This document shows positions 23,699-32,333 of a stretch of 64,000 nt of DNA, piece after piece. Under the pieces are notes generated by a model. The model was not told the DNA's origin and did no database searches. It saw nothing but the letters and a program-made list of their open reading frames with translations. The translations under genes and the position numbers were made by a program. The stretch's first letter is position 1. Every line of letters starts with the position of its first letter. Source of the DNA: JAYFQF01 sp034927285 (lineage in GTDB: Bacteria; Bacillota; Peptococcia; DRI-13; UBA5745); contig JAYFQF010000014.1 in NCBI GenBank assembly GCA_034927285.1, positions 1-64,000 on the forward strand, read 5' to 3'.

Positions 23699-26600
23699 TT
23701 AATCCGCCTCTCCGCTCTTCCGCTTCTTTCCGGTCATCAGCATGTAATATACCGGAAGAAGCAAAAGGGTCAGAACCGTGGCGGCGGTAATTCCGCCTAC
23801 GTTGACCAGGGAAAGGCCCTGCATCAATTCGCCGTTGTCCCCGATCCCCAAAGCCATGGGGATTATGGAAACGATGGCGATCAGCGTGGTCATGGTAATT
23901 GAACGGAATCTGTTGGTCCCTGCCTGTACCACAGCGGTGCGTTTATCCATGGTCTCCTGATACTGGTCTACGGTTTCCACATAAAGGATACCGGATTTTA
24001 CCACCGTGCCCACCAGCATCAGGAAGCCCAAAAGAGACGGCATATTGATCTTGATATCCGCCGCCACCATTAATCCGAAGGCGCCGATCAGACTGAAGGG
24101 AATAGCGGTCATCACCATCAGGGATAATTTAGGCGATTCAAACTGGGCTGCCAAAACCACAAAAAGCAGGAAAATGGCTGTGGCAATCGCCATAAACAGG
24201 TTGGTGAACTCCTCTATCATATACTGATCCTCGCTGTTTTTAGCCCTGGTGACCGTAGAGCTCAGGTATTTGCTCACCACATTCTGGTCAATCTCTTTCG
24301 TGGAGGCTTCTTTAGCCTGCTCGGTCTTGATCTCCTCGGTAAAGGAGCCGGTGATCGTCGCCAGATACTGTTTATTCTTCCTGTTAATCGCGGAAGGGCT
24401 GTCTTCATAGCCAATATCGGCAATGTCCGTCAGGGCTACAGACCCCCCCGAAGCATTGGGAATCAAAACCCCCTGGACCTTATTCAGCGAATCGTAGGAA
24501 TCCTCGGGATATTCTATCTGCACGGAAATTTCTTCTCCGTCCACATCCATGGTGGTGGCTTCCACCCCGCTCAGCATACTGTTCAGCATCGCTCCGACAT
24601 TTACCGGAGCGACCCCTTCAGCGGCGGCCCGAATGGGATCTACCCTGACCTTGATGACAGGCGCCGCATTCTCCAGATCCGAATGAACCTTAATGAGATC
24701 TGAACGGGCGGACAGCTCCGCAACCATCCGGTCCGAAGTGTCCTTCAGTTCATCTAACTGAGCGCTTTGCAGGATCACTTCAAAATCATTGCTGCTGAGC
24801 ATCATGCTCATGCTGGAGGTGGATTCCACGGTGATGTTGCAATCCGGGAACCGGCCCAGCTCCTTTTTCCATTTATTCACTACTTCCTTAGTGGAAAGCG
24901 TCCTGTCACTTTTTAAATACGCCGTCAGGGTGCCGCTCCCGCCGCCGTTTAACATCAAGCTGCCGCCGCCGTAAGTGAGCATATAAGAATCCAGATTCTC
25001 TTCACTGATCACCACTTTTTCTACTTCTTGCAGGATCTTGTCCACTTCCTCGACCTTAAGCCCAGGCTTTACCTCAACGGAAACGGCGACAGTGCCCTCG
25101 TCTATATCCGGCATGAGTTCAAAGCCCAGCCTTGCCGCCAGGATAAAGGACACGGCCAGCAGGAGAACGGATACGGTCATTACCAGAGCCTTCCGGTCAA
25201 GCAGCTTGGCGACAAGACGGCTATAGCCGCCCTGCAGCGCCCTGATCAGGCCGCCTACCGGGGAGTTTTGCTTCTCAACAGGACGTATTCTGGTATAACA
25301 CATCGGAACAATGGTCAGACCCGAAACGGCGGAGGATATCGCGGAAAAGATCAGCGTAAAGCCCAAAGGCATAAACAGCTGGCCCGATATGCCTTCCAGG
25401 AAGGCCAAGGGAATAAATACGACGCAGTTTGTAAGAGCGCCGCCTATAATAGCCGCAAACACTTCTCCCGTACCCTTTACGGCCGCCTCCATATATTCCT
25501 GGAAGCTCTGATCTTTCTGGGCCCGGAAGCAGCTGTCCAGCACAACAATGGAGTCGTCCACCATATTGCCGATGGCCAGAACAATACCGCTCATGGTAAT
25601 CAGATTTACCGAAAATCCCATGACCGACATCAGAATCAAGGATACCAGCATGGATACCGGGATAGAGCTGCCCACAATCAGAGAGGCTTTCAGGTCGCCG
25701 AAAAACAGGAAAATGACAACCATGGAAATAATCACCGCGATGATCATCGTTTCCTTTACGCTATTTAAGGCCGATACGATCTGATCGCTGGTATCATCAA
25801 TCACAACAAAATCCACACCGGGATACTCCTGTTTTAAGGTCTCGATGGTCCGGGTGACGCCCTTTGAAACATCAACCGCGCTGTCCTTCTGCTGCTTATT
25901 AATGGATACGGTAATGGTATCCTCGCCATTATACCGACCGATGGCTTCCTGTTTCTTTGAAGCTTCAGAAATATCGGCAACGTCTTCCAAGTAGATGAGC
26001 TTGCCGCTGCCGGTGGCCAGCGGAACCTTTTTCAGGCTTTCCACTGTCTTGATTTCTACGGCTGTACTGACCGCCAAATCCCGTTTTCCCACTCCGGTAT
26101 TCCCTGCGGGATAGGCAAAATCCGCCGCCTTGACGGCCTGGCTGATGGAATCCATCGTCACATGATACTGGCTCATTTTTTCGGGAATCAGGCGGATACG
26201 GATATAATTCTCCCGGCCCCCGCTGATATCCACGCTGGCCACCGAGGATATCTTTTCAAATTCCGGCACAATCTTATCGTTCACAAAGTTATACAGATTC
26301 TTCTGGGAGGAATTTTTGACCGCCAGGGTAACCGCCGGCATCTCATTGATATCGAGCTCCATGATGCCGGGCGTCTCTACATTATCCGGCAGATCCACAT
26401 TATCCATCTTTTTCTTTAAATCCGAGTATGCCTTATTCATGTCCGTACCGTATTCATATTCCAGAATGACCAGGGAGATATTCTCCTGGGAAACGGACTG
26501 AATATTCTTAATGCCGGACAAAGTTCCTACCGACTCTTCCACCGGCTTGGTTACCAGGTCATTTACGTCCTCGGGATTGGCTCCGGGATAAACGCTGCTG

Positions 26601-26740
26601 ATGATCATCATCGGGAAGCTCATCTCCGGAGTCAGCTCCATTTTGGAGGTGAGCACTGAGGACAAACCAAATACGATCAGGCAGAGGATCGCCAGGACCA
26701 TAGTCACGGGGCGTTTTAGTACTGCTTTTATTATTCCCAT
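23699..26740 (-). CDS. RND-family efflux transporter (AcrB-like)
   Basis: A 1013-aa inner-membrane proton-driven pump with twelve helices and two large extracytoplasmic loops. MGIIKAVLKRPVTMVLAILC is the standard RND opening. The proton-relay Asp pair is kept in TM4 (GNMVDDSIVVLDSCF). The second half repeats the fold (FTNLFMAIATAIFLLFVVLA; MLVGTVVKSGILYVETVDQY). Substrates are not predictable; hydrophobic drugs or lipids are typical. It lies 12 nt downstream of its adaptor gene and 132 nt upstream of the TolC-like gene. AAGGGGG precedes ATG 26740. Confidence 0.93.
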   Translation of the reverse strand: MGIIKAVLKRPVTMVLAILCLIVFGLSSVLTSKMELTPEMSFPMMIISSVYPGANPEDVNDLVTKPVEESVGTLSGIKNIQSVSQENISLVILEYEYGTDMNKAYSDLKKKMDNVDLPDNVETPGIMELDINEMPAVTLAVKNSSQKNLYNFVNDKIVPEFEKISSVASVDISGGRENYIRIRLIPEKMSQYHVTMDSISQAVKAADFAYPAGNTGVGKRDLAVSTAVEIKTVESLKKVPLATGSGKLIYLEDVADISEASKKQEAIGRYNGEDTITVSINKQQKDSAVDVSKGVTRTIETLKQEYPGVDFVVIDDTSDQIVSALNSVKETMIIAVIISMVVIFLFFGDLKASLIVGSSIPVSMLVSLILMSVMGFSVNLITMSGIVLAIGNMVDDSIVVLDSCFRAQKDQSFQEYMEAAVKGTGEVFAAIIGGALTNCVVFIPLAFLEGISGQLFMPLGFTLIFSAISSAVSGLTIVPMCYTRIRPVEKQNSPVGGLIRALQGGYSRLVAKLLDRKALVMTVSVLLLAVSFILAARLGFELMPDIDEGTVAVSVEVKPGLKVEEVDKILQEVEKVVISEENLDSYMLTYGGGSLMLNGGGSGTLTAYLKSDRTLSTKEVVNKWKKELGRFPDCNITVESTSSMSMMLSSNDFEVILQSAQLDELKDTSDRMVAELSARSDLIKVHSDLENAAPVIKVRVDPIRAAAEGVAPVNVGAMLNSMLSGVEATTMDVDGEEISVQIEYPEDSYDSLNKVQGVLIPNASGGSVALTDIADIGYEDSPSAINRKNKQYLATITGSFTEEIKTEQAKEASTKEIDQNVVSKYLSSTVTRAKNSEDQYMIEEFTNLFMAIATAIFLLFVVLAAQFESPKLSLMVMTAIPFSLIGAFGLMVAADIKINMPSLLGFLMLVGTVVKSGILYVETVDQYQETMDKRTAVVQAGTNRFRSITMTTLIAIVSIIPMALGIGDNGELMQGLSLVNVGGITAATVLTLLLLPVYYMLMTGKKRKSGEAD

Positions 26741-26752
26741 ATCAGCGCCCCC

Positions 26753-27904
26753 TTACTGTACGGAAATAGAAGTTTCCGCTTCTGTTTCTTCCGTTGTCTG
26801 GCCTTCTGTTATCTGGCCTTCCGTTGTCTGGGTCTGTTCCTCCACTTCGCCCACCAGGGTCACTCTGGAGCCGTCAAACATCTCTCTGGTCCAGGTATTC
26901 ACCACCTGATCCTCGGCGGTAATGCCCTCCTGCACTTCCACGTATTGGTCGTCGGCCAGGCCTACGGTCACCGGGTTTTGCCTCAGGGCGCCGTCCTCAT
27001 AGGTATAAATGAAGGGGCTGCCGCCTTCGTAATAAACACTGTCCAGTGAAACAGTAAGGACATTCTCCGCTTTGCGGGAAACGACATAAAGCTTTGCCGA
27101 AGTTCCCACGGCTAAGGCTTCGCCCTTGGGAACCGAAGCCTTCACTTTAAATAAACCGCTTTGCTGATCAATGATTGTGCTTACTTCCGTAATGGCCGCC
27201 GTATACTCCGTGCCGCTTTTTTCCAGCCTGATGCTGTCTCCGGTCTTCAGTCCGGAAACAATACGCTCTGAAACATAAAAGGTCACGGCCTTGCCGCCTT
27301 CACCGGAGATGACGCAGAGAAGGCTCTGGGGAGAAACCATATCGTGCACGCTTACATTGAAGTTTTCCACCCGTCCCCCTATCGGCGCCGTGACCCGGCT
27401 GCTTTCCAGTTGAATATCATAAGCAATTTTTGCATTTTCGTATTGAAGCCTGGCCATCTCCACTTTATCCACCAGAGACTGATAATCGGCTTCCGGCATA
27501 TCGCCCGAGGAATAAAGTACGGAATAACGGTCTAAATTCTTCTGGGCGTCGTCATAGGTGATTTTCGCCGTCTCCGCCACGATCCGGGAGCTCTCCACCT
27601 GTTTCGTGTCAATGACGCAAAGAAGCTGGCCGGCTGAAACCGTTTCTCCGGCCTGAACGGCCACGCTGGTAATTTCTCCCGAGCCAAGGGGCGTGACATG
27701 AACAATGCTGTCCGACTCAATGGTTCCGATCAGCTCATTGCTCAACTCGATACTTCGGATCTGCGGCTTCTCCACCGTCACTGCCGGCGGCGTCTCCGCT
27801 ATGAGCTGTTCTTTATCTCCCCACATTTTCGGCAGGACAAGTCCCGCCACGGCAACCGCGATCACAGCGGCGCCGGCGATGATTAAGTTTCTTTTCTTGG
27901 TCAT
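26753..27904 (-). CDS. RND efflux periplasmic adaptor (membrane fusion protein)
   Basis: A 383-aa HlyD/AcrA-type protein. An N-terminal anchor (residues 4-22) precedes a lipoyl/biotinyl half motif (VTPLGSGEITSVAVQAGETV), a helical hairpin (about 90-155) and the second lipoyl half (SSRVTAPIGGRVENFNVSVH). Beta-barrel and membrane-proximal domains follow, and the tail is Thr/Glu-rich. It links the RND pump to the TolC-like protein. ATG 27904 is used because AAGGAG precedes it by 6 nt. It lies 35 nt after the TetR gene, so all four genes form one operon. Confidence 0.92.
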   Translation of the reverse strand: MTKKRNLIIAGAAVIAVAVAGLVLPKMWGDKEQLIAETPPAVTVEKPQIRSIELSNELIGTIESDSIVHVTPLGSGEITSVAVQAGETVSAGQLLCVIDTKQVESSRIVAETAKITYDDAQKNLDRYSVLYSSGDMPEADYQSLVDKVEMARLQYENAKIAYDIQLESSRVTAPIGGRVENFNVSVHDMVSPQSLLCVISGEGGKAVTFYVSERIVSGLKTGDSIRLEKSGTEYTAAITEVSTIIDQQSGLFKVKASVPKGEALAVGTSAKLYVVSRKAENVLTVSLDSVYYEGGSPFIYTYEDGALRQNPVTVGLADDQYVEVQEGITAEDQVVNTWTREMFDGSRVTLVGEVEEQTQTTEGQITEGQTTEETEAETSISVQ

Positions 27905-27939
27905 GATAAACTCCTTATTTCGCCTCATTATGTTTGGAA

Positions 27940-28551
27940 TCAGTGCTTACGGATTCCATATTGCAGGATTTCTAATTCTTTGAGGAAAGCCTCTTTGATT
28001 TTTTCCTCATCCCAGGGACAGTGGCAATACCAACCGATGCAATGGGCCAATTCCAAAAATATCATTGAAATCAGCTTTTCAAAGGTATCGATGCTCTGGT
28101 CCTTAAAATCAGCCTTGTCGATCGAATCATATAATACTTCTTGCAAAAAGAATAGCTTTTGGTTGTTGTTTTGAAAAAACCGATGGATTATGCTAAAGAT
28201 ACTTCCGCTATCGACAATATTTTTAATCAGCTGTGGAAAATCTCCTGTTATATTCGCTATGCTGAAATGCAGGAAATCCTCCATGATATCCCATAAATCC
28301 CCATTATGTTTTTCCGCTCTGCTTATCCAGATATTCTGGAAACCCTGGGCGGCATCTTCGAAAAGATATTCCAGCACGTCATAGGTATCCTCAAAATAGG
28401 TATAAAAGCTTCCCCTGGATATGCCCGCGGCTTTAATAATCTTATTAATCGACGCCTTTTCAAATGGAACACGGATAAACTCCTTTACCGCAGCTTCACG
28501 GATTAACTCCTTTTTCCCTTCCGGAAGCTTGCGAAATCGTTCCGTTACCAT
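27940..28551 (-). CDS. TetR-family repressor of the RND efflux operon
   Basis: A 203-aa regulator. The N-terminal helix-turn-helix spans about residues 12-55 (ELIREAAVKEFIRVPFEKAS; AAGISRGSFYTYFEDTYDVL), and the ligand-binding helical domain follows, containing several Phe/Trp/Cys residues. It heads the pump operon. A 34-bp palindrome on its promoter is the obvious operator, so it should repress itself and the pump until a ligand binds. ATG 28551 has GGAGGGGG upstream. Confidence 0.92.
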   Translation of the reverse strand: MVTERFRKLPEGKKELIREAAVKEFIRVPFEKASINKIIKAAGISRGSFYTYFEDTYDVLEYLFEDAAQGFQNIWISRAEKHNGDLWDIMEDFLHFSIANITGDFPQLIKNIVDSGSIFSIIHRFFQNNNQKLFFLQEVLYDSIDKADFKDQSIDTFEKLISMIFLELAHCIGWYCHCPWDEEKIKEAFLKELEILQYGIRKH

Positions 28552-28597
28552 TTTTATAACCCCCTCCTTTCCCTGCAATTCTATTGAAACTCACAAA

Positions 28598-28644
28598 GGC
28601 GACAACATGTCATTTATTATAATGACATGTTGTCGCCTCGTCAA
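28598..28644 (-). promoter_or_regulatory. Promoter of the efflux operon with overlapping TetR operator
   Basis: A perfect inverted repeat with 17-nt arms (28598-28614 and 28621-28637; inner part ACATGTCATT) and a 6-nt centre. On the minus strand -35 TTGACG (28639-28644), exactly 17 nt, then -10 TATAAT (28616-28621). The -10 lies at the centre of the palindrome and the spacer within one arm, so bound repressor would block RNA polymerase. Confidence 0.9.
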
Positions 28645-28690
28645 TAGGTTTAGCGCTTCCAGGAACTGATTTTACTTAGTTTTCATCATA

Positions 28691-28734
28691 AAAAGCGCGC
28701 CGCAAACCTGGTCAAAGACCCTTGCGGCGCGCTT
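28691..28734 (-). terminator. Intrinsic terminator after the SH3-domain gene
   Basis: A 13-bp stem (AAGCGCGCCGCAA / TTGCGGCGCGCTT), 16-nt loop, followed on the minus strand by TTTTTAT. Confidence 0.8.
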
Positions 28735-28769
28735 CGCTTTATTTCGATTTCCTGAAGCTCCCGGTATAT

Positions 28770-29345
28770 TTATTTTACCTTTACCAGGTAGCCGGCCACC
28801 CAGCCTACCGTGCCGTCTGCCAGCTGAACCTGATACCAGTCGTTGTCCACCTTGGTGATCGTGAAGGTATCGCTGGGAGTCAGCTTCTTTTTAATGGTGG
28901 AGGAGGTGGAAGCGGTTTCTCTTAAGTTAACCACTTCGCCGGTAACGGAACCGGTTTTCCCTACGTTAGCCGAGGAAACGGCCTGTCCCGTATTCGTGCC
29001 GGTATTTGTCCCCGTATTTGTACCGGTGTTCGTGCCGGTGGTGCCGGTACCGGTATTGGTGCCGGGGGACGTGGTGGTGCCGCCCTGATTTACGATAGCG
29101 TATAATTCGGTGAGATCTTTTTCCAGGGTCTGGATTTTGGTGGTCAGGTCAGTGACTTCCGTCTCCAGGGCCGCTACTTTGGCTTCGATGGTTTGGGCCG
29201 CGGCGCCCTGGGTCATCAAAGGATCGTCGGCGGAACCGGGTTTTGGCGAGTCGCCTCCCAAAATTCCCGTGCCAAAAAGAAAACCAACGACCACCGAGAC
29301 GATTATTCCTAAAAGAACGATTACTTTCCAATCAATTCGCTTCAT
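28770..29345 (-). CDS. Membrane-anchored bacterial SH3-domain protein
   Basis: A 191-aa envelope protein with an N-terminal anchor (residues ~9-28), a coiled coil (IEAKVAALETEVTDLTTKIQ to about residue 88), and a linker of tandem Thr-Gly-Thr-Asn repeats (TNTGTNTGTNTG). The C-terminal SH3b domain (VTGEVVNLRETASTSSTIKK; WYQVQLADGTVGWVAGYLVK) probably binds peptidoglycan. It may be a spore or wall protein. ATG 29345 is preferred to ATG 29351 for spacing to GAGG. The DNA of the repeats (about 28980-29060) could vary in length by slippage. Confidence 0.85.
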   Translation of the reverse strand: MKRIDWKVIVLLGIIVSVVVGFLFGTGILGGDSPKPGSADDPLMTQGAAAQTIEAKVAALETEVTDLTTKIQTLEKDLTELYAIVNQGGTTTSPGTNTGTGTTGTNTGTNTGTNTGTNTGQAVSSANVGKTGSVTGEVVNLRETASTSSTIKKKLTPSDTFTITKVDNDWYQVQLADGTVGWVAGYLVKVK

Positions 29346-29444
29346 GACCATGTCCTCGCTTTCTGCAGTGAATTCCCTCTGAAACTTTTTCTTTTCGTCT
29401 GATTTCGTCTGATCCTTTACTTCCGTCCGGCTGTCCTTCCCGGT

Positions 29445-30512
29445 TTAATGCTTGGCAATCTCGCTTTTTTTCTGAGAGGAAGGTTCCGCAGCGGCAGCTT
29501 TCGCCTGGCGGCCCAAAACGCCGACCTTTTCCGCTGCCCAGATGCCGACGACAGCCACGACGCCGATAGCCATCATGGCCTGGCCCGTAGGCAGCAGGGA
29601 AATGCCGATAGCCGACAGGCTGAGGAAAAGGCAGACGCCGTAAACCACCAGCACGGCCTGGGTGTGACTGAAGCCCATAGCCAGCAGCCGGTGATGCAGG
29701 TGATCTTTATCCGCAGCAAAAATCGGCATCCGGTTTGTCAGCCGGCGGACAATGGCAAAAAGGGTGTCCATGATCGGCACCCCCAGCACCACCACAGGCA
29801 GAAACAAGGAAACCGTGGTAGCCATTTTGGTCAGGCCCAGGATCGAAATCACCGCCAGGGCATAGCCTAAAAACAGCGCGCCGGTGTCGCCCATAAAAAT
29901 CTTCGCCGGATGAAAATTATATTTGAGGAAAGCAAAGGTGGAAGACGCCAGGAGGATGGATAAGTAGCCCACGGAAGCAAAACCTTCCATCCAGGCGATG
30001 ATGCCGATGGATAAAGCGGCAATAGCCGAAACCCCGGCAGCCAGCCCGTCCAGCCCGTCCACCAGATTTACCGCATTGGTCATACCCACGATCCAAAGCA
30101 TCGTAAAAGGGACGGACAGCCAGCCCAACACGGTGGGCGAGGCGCTGAACAGGTTCGTGATGAAAGTCACCTTCACCCCCGCCAGGATCACTACCAACGC
30201 CGCGGCAAACTGGAAAACCAGCTTCATCCATGGGCGGATATTCTTCATGTCGTCCCAGACCCCGGAAATCAGGATCAGCAGACTGCCGAAAGCAAAGGCC
30301 TTCAGCTCCGCGGTAATGGGCTGTGTAATAAATATGGTGATCCAAAAGCTGAAAAAAATCGCCAGGCCGCCCATGCGGGGCATGGGGCAGGTATGCACTT
30401 TTCTTTTATCCGGCTGGTCCATAGCGCCCACCCGGATGGCCAGCCGCCTGACCAGGGGAGTCAGCCCCAGGGTAAGCGAAGCGGCCAGCAAAAGAGGAAA
30501 TATCCATTTCAT
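29445..30512 (-). CDS. Undecaprenyl-phosphate GlcNAc-1-phosphate transferase, WecA/TagO/MraY family
   Basis: A 355-aa polytopic enzyme that starts wall-polymer synthesis by moving sugar-1-phosphate to undecaprenyl phosphate. Family motifs: MDQPDKRKVHTCPMPRMGGL (about residues 32-51), ISGVWDDM, the catalytic NAVNLVDGLDGLAAG (about 161-175), NFHPAKIFMGDTGALFLGY and DKDHLHHRL. The HLHH motif marks the WecA/TagO group rather than MraY. With csaB and murJ nearby it probably starts the secondary cell-wall polymer. It has its own leader; a terminator precedes it. Confidence 0.88.
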   Translation of the reverse strand: MKWIFPLLLAASLTLGLTPLVRRLAIRVGAMDQPDKRKVHTCPMPRMGGLAIFFSFWITIFITQPITAELKAFAFGSLLILISGVWDDMKNIRPWMKLVFQFAAALVVILAGVKVTFITNLFSASPTVLGWLSVPFTMLWIVGMTNAVNLVDGLDGLAAGVSAIAALSIGIIAWMEGFASVGYLSILLASSTFAFLKYNFHPAKIFMGDTGALFLGYALAVISILGLTKMATTVSLFLPVVVLGVPIMDTLFAIVRRLTNRMPIFAADKDHLHHRLLAMGFSHTQAVLVVYGVCLFLSLSAIGISLLPTGQAMMAIGVVAVVGIWAAEKVGVLGRQAKAAAAEPSSQKKSEIAKH

Positions 30513-30701
30513 TGCGATCGTAAGACCTCCAACCTGCTTCTATCTGTCAGACGGAGCAAAAGGGGCATAAGTTCCCCTTTTTTCTTCTGAATGATAAATC
30601 TCTAACATTATAGCAATAATTTCGCCCCTTGACAAATCTTTTACACAAAAATTCAGGGTTTCCCGCCAAAAGCAACGTTGCCGGAAAAGTCGGAAAGGGC
30701 G

Positions 30702-30730
30702 AAAAAAAGCCTTATTTGTCAAGGCTTTTT
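30702..30730 (-). terminator. Intrinsic terminator after murJ
   Basis: A 10-bp stem (AAAAAGCCTT / AAGGCTTTTT) with a 7-nt loop abuts the murJ stop and has A/T runs on both sides. Confidence 0.75.
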
Positions 30731-32289
30731 CAACTTGCTCCTTTTTTGGCGCCTTTTAGCTGCCGGGCAAAGGTCAATAGTTCATTTTCTTTTAACAAAA
30801 AGATAACAATTATATAGGCCAGAACGCCGGCGGCGATGGCCGCAACCACCCCCGCGGCCAGTTTGAAGCCGCCGGAGGACAGGCTTAAATCGAGGATCCT
30901 TGATAACGGCCGGTAGACTGCCAGCGCCGCCGCCGCCGTAGCCAGAGAAGCGGCCAGAGCCTTCAGAGAGGTAAGCAAAAGCCCCTTCCCCGCATGTCCC
31001 GGCAGACGCCGGTGCAAAATCCCGTACATAGCGGCGGCGTTAAAAATACTGGCCAGGCTGTTAGCCAGGGACAGGCCCCCGGGGCCCAAAGGCTCGATCA
31101 AAAACCGGCTGGCCAGAATGTTCACCGCGATGGAGGCCAGTCCGGTGGCCAGAGGAGTTTTGCTGTCCCCCAGGGCATAGTAAGCCCGGGTCAGGATCTG
31201 GGTGGCGGCCATCCCGGCCATGCCCGGCCCGAACCAAAACAGGGCCTGGGCCGTCATCACCGTATCCTGTGCTTTGAAAGCGCCCCTTTGGAATAAAAGC
31301 TGGACGATGGGCTGTCCCAGGGCCATCAGGCCCAGGGCCGCCGGCAGCGTGATCAGAAATACCAGCTTCAGCCCCCGGTCAACGGATTCCCACATCGGCC
31401 GCCGGTCCTTAGCCAGGGCCTGGGCCGAAAGGATGGGGAAAATCGCCGAAGCCACGGAGGATACGAAAACCCCCAGGGGCAGATTCATCAGCTTGCCGGC
31501 GTAATTTAAGGCAGAAATACTGCCGGCAGCCAGTCCTGAAGCAAAAAACCGGTTAATGGCCAGATAGATCTGATAGGTGGCGGTACCCACAAAAACCGCT
31601 CCCAGATTTCCGAAAACACTTCTGACGTCAGGGTTTTTCAGATCAAAAGCCAGCCGGTAACGAAAGCCTGTGCCTTTTAAGCCCGGCAGCTGAATCAGAA
31701 GCATACCGCAAAAGCTGATTAATGTAGCCCCAGGCAGGGCCATGGGGTGCCGGCCGCCAAAAGCTAAAACGCCGACGATGATGACGAGGCTGGAGAAGGC
31801 CGGGGCAAAAGCCGCCAGGGCAAAGCGTTTGCAGGCGTTGAGAATTCCGGTGACCAGCATGGCCGCGCTCATAAAAATTACCGAAGGAAACATAATGGAC
31901 GTCATCCTGGCCGCCAAGGCGGAGGTAGCCGCCGGCAGCTCCGGGGCGGTAAGACGCACTAAAACCTCAGAGAAAATCACGCCCAGCACCGCAAAAACTG
32001 CCATCAGCGCCACGGTGAGGTTAATAGTGATGCTGGCCGCCTCCCAGGCCCTTTCTTTTTTCCCTTCGCCGAGGTGATGAACGATCACCGGCACGATAGA
32101 GGAAACCAACGCCATGCCCAGCACCATCTGCAAAAAGTAAGGCAGAGTATAGGCCACCTGATAGGCGTCGGTAAAATCGGAGGCGCCGTAAATAGCCGCC
32201 ACCGCCGTTTCCCGGAAAAAGCCCAGGAGGCGTGCCGTCATATTCATGATCATTAATACCAGGGTAGCCCCGGCCAGAGTTTCCGCCAT
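30730..32289 (-). CDS. murJ: Lipid II flippase MurJ
   Basis: A 519-aa MOP-superfamily membrane protein with about 14 helices that moves lipid II across the membrane. It has the N-terminal ARLLGFFRETAVAAIYGAS block with conserved Arg residues, TDAYQVAYTLPYFLQMVLG, and AYYALGDSKTPLATGL near helix 10. ATG 32289 is used because AGGAGG precedes it; a longer frame to 32505 overlaps csaB and is not coding. It follows csaB by 44 nt. A lipid-linked wall-polymer flippase is the alternative role within this family. Confidence 0.9.
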   Translation of the reverse strand: MAETLAGATLVLMIMNMTARLLGFFRETAVAAIYGASDFTDAYQVAYTLPYFLQMVLGMALVSSIVPVIVHHLGEGKKERAWEAASITINLTVALMAVFAVLGVIFSEVLVRLTAPELPAATSALAARMTSIMFPSVIFMSAAMLVTGILNACKRFALAAFAPAFSSLVIIVGVLAFGGRHPMALPGATLISFCGMLLIQLPGLKGTGFRYRLAFDLKNPDVRSVFGNLGAVFVGTATYQIYLAINRFFASGLAAGSISALNYAGKLMNLPLGVFVSSVASAIFPILSAQALAKDRRPMWESVDRGLKLVFLITLPAALGLMALGQPIVQLLFQRGAFKAQDTVMTAQALFWFGPGMAGMAATQILTRAYYALGDSKTPLATGLASIAVNILASRFLIEPLGPGGLSLANSLASIFNAAAMYGILHRRLPGHAGKGLLLTSLKALAASLATAAAALAVYRPLSRILDLSLSSGGFKLAAGVVAAIAAGVLAYIIVIFLLKENELLTFARQLKGAKKGAS

Positions 32290-32333
32290 GCTTCCTCCTG
32301 AAGACAAAAATCGTTCTTGCGATGATCCGGTAT

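Noticed and set aside
28980..29060. Short tandem repeats that could suggest a repeat array
   Set aside because: They encode the Thr-Gly-Thr-Asn linker of the SH3 protein; there are no unique spacers, so not CRISPR.
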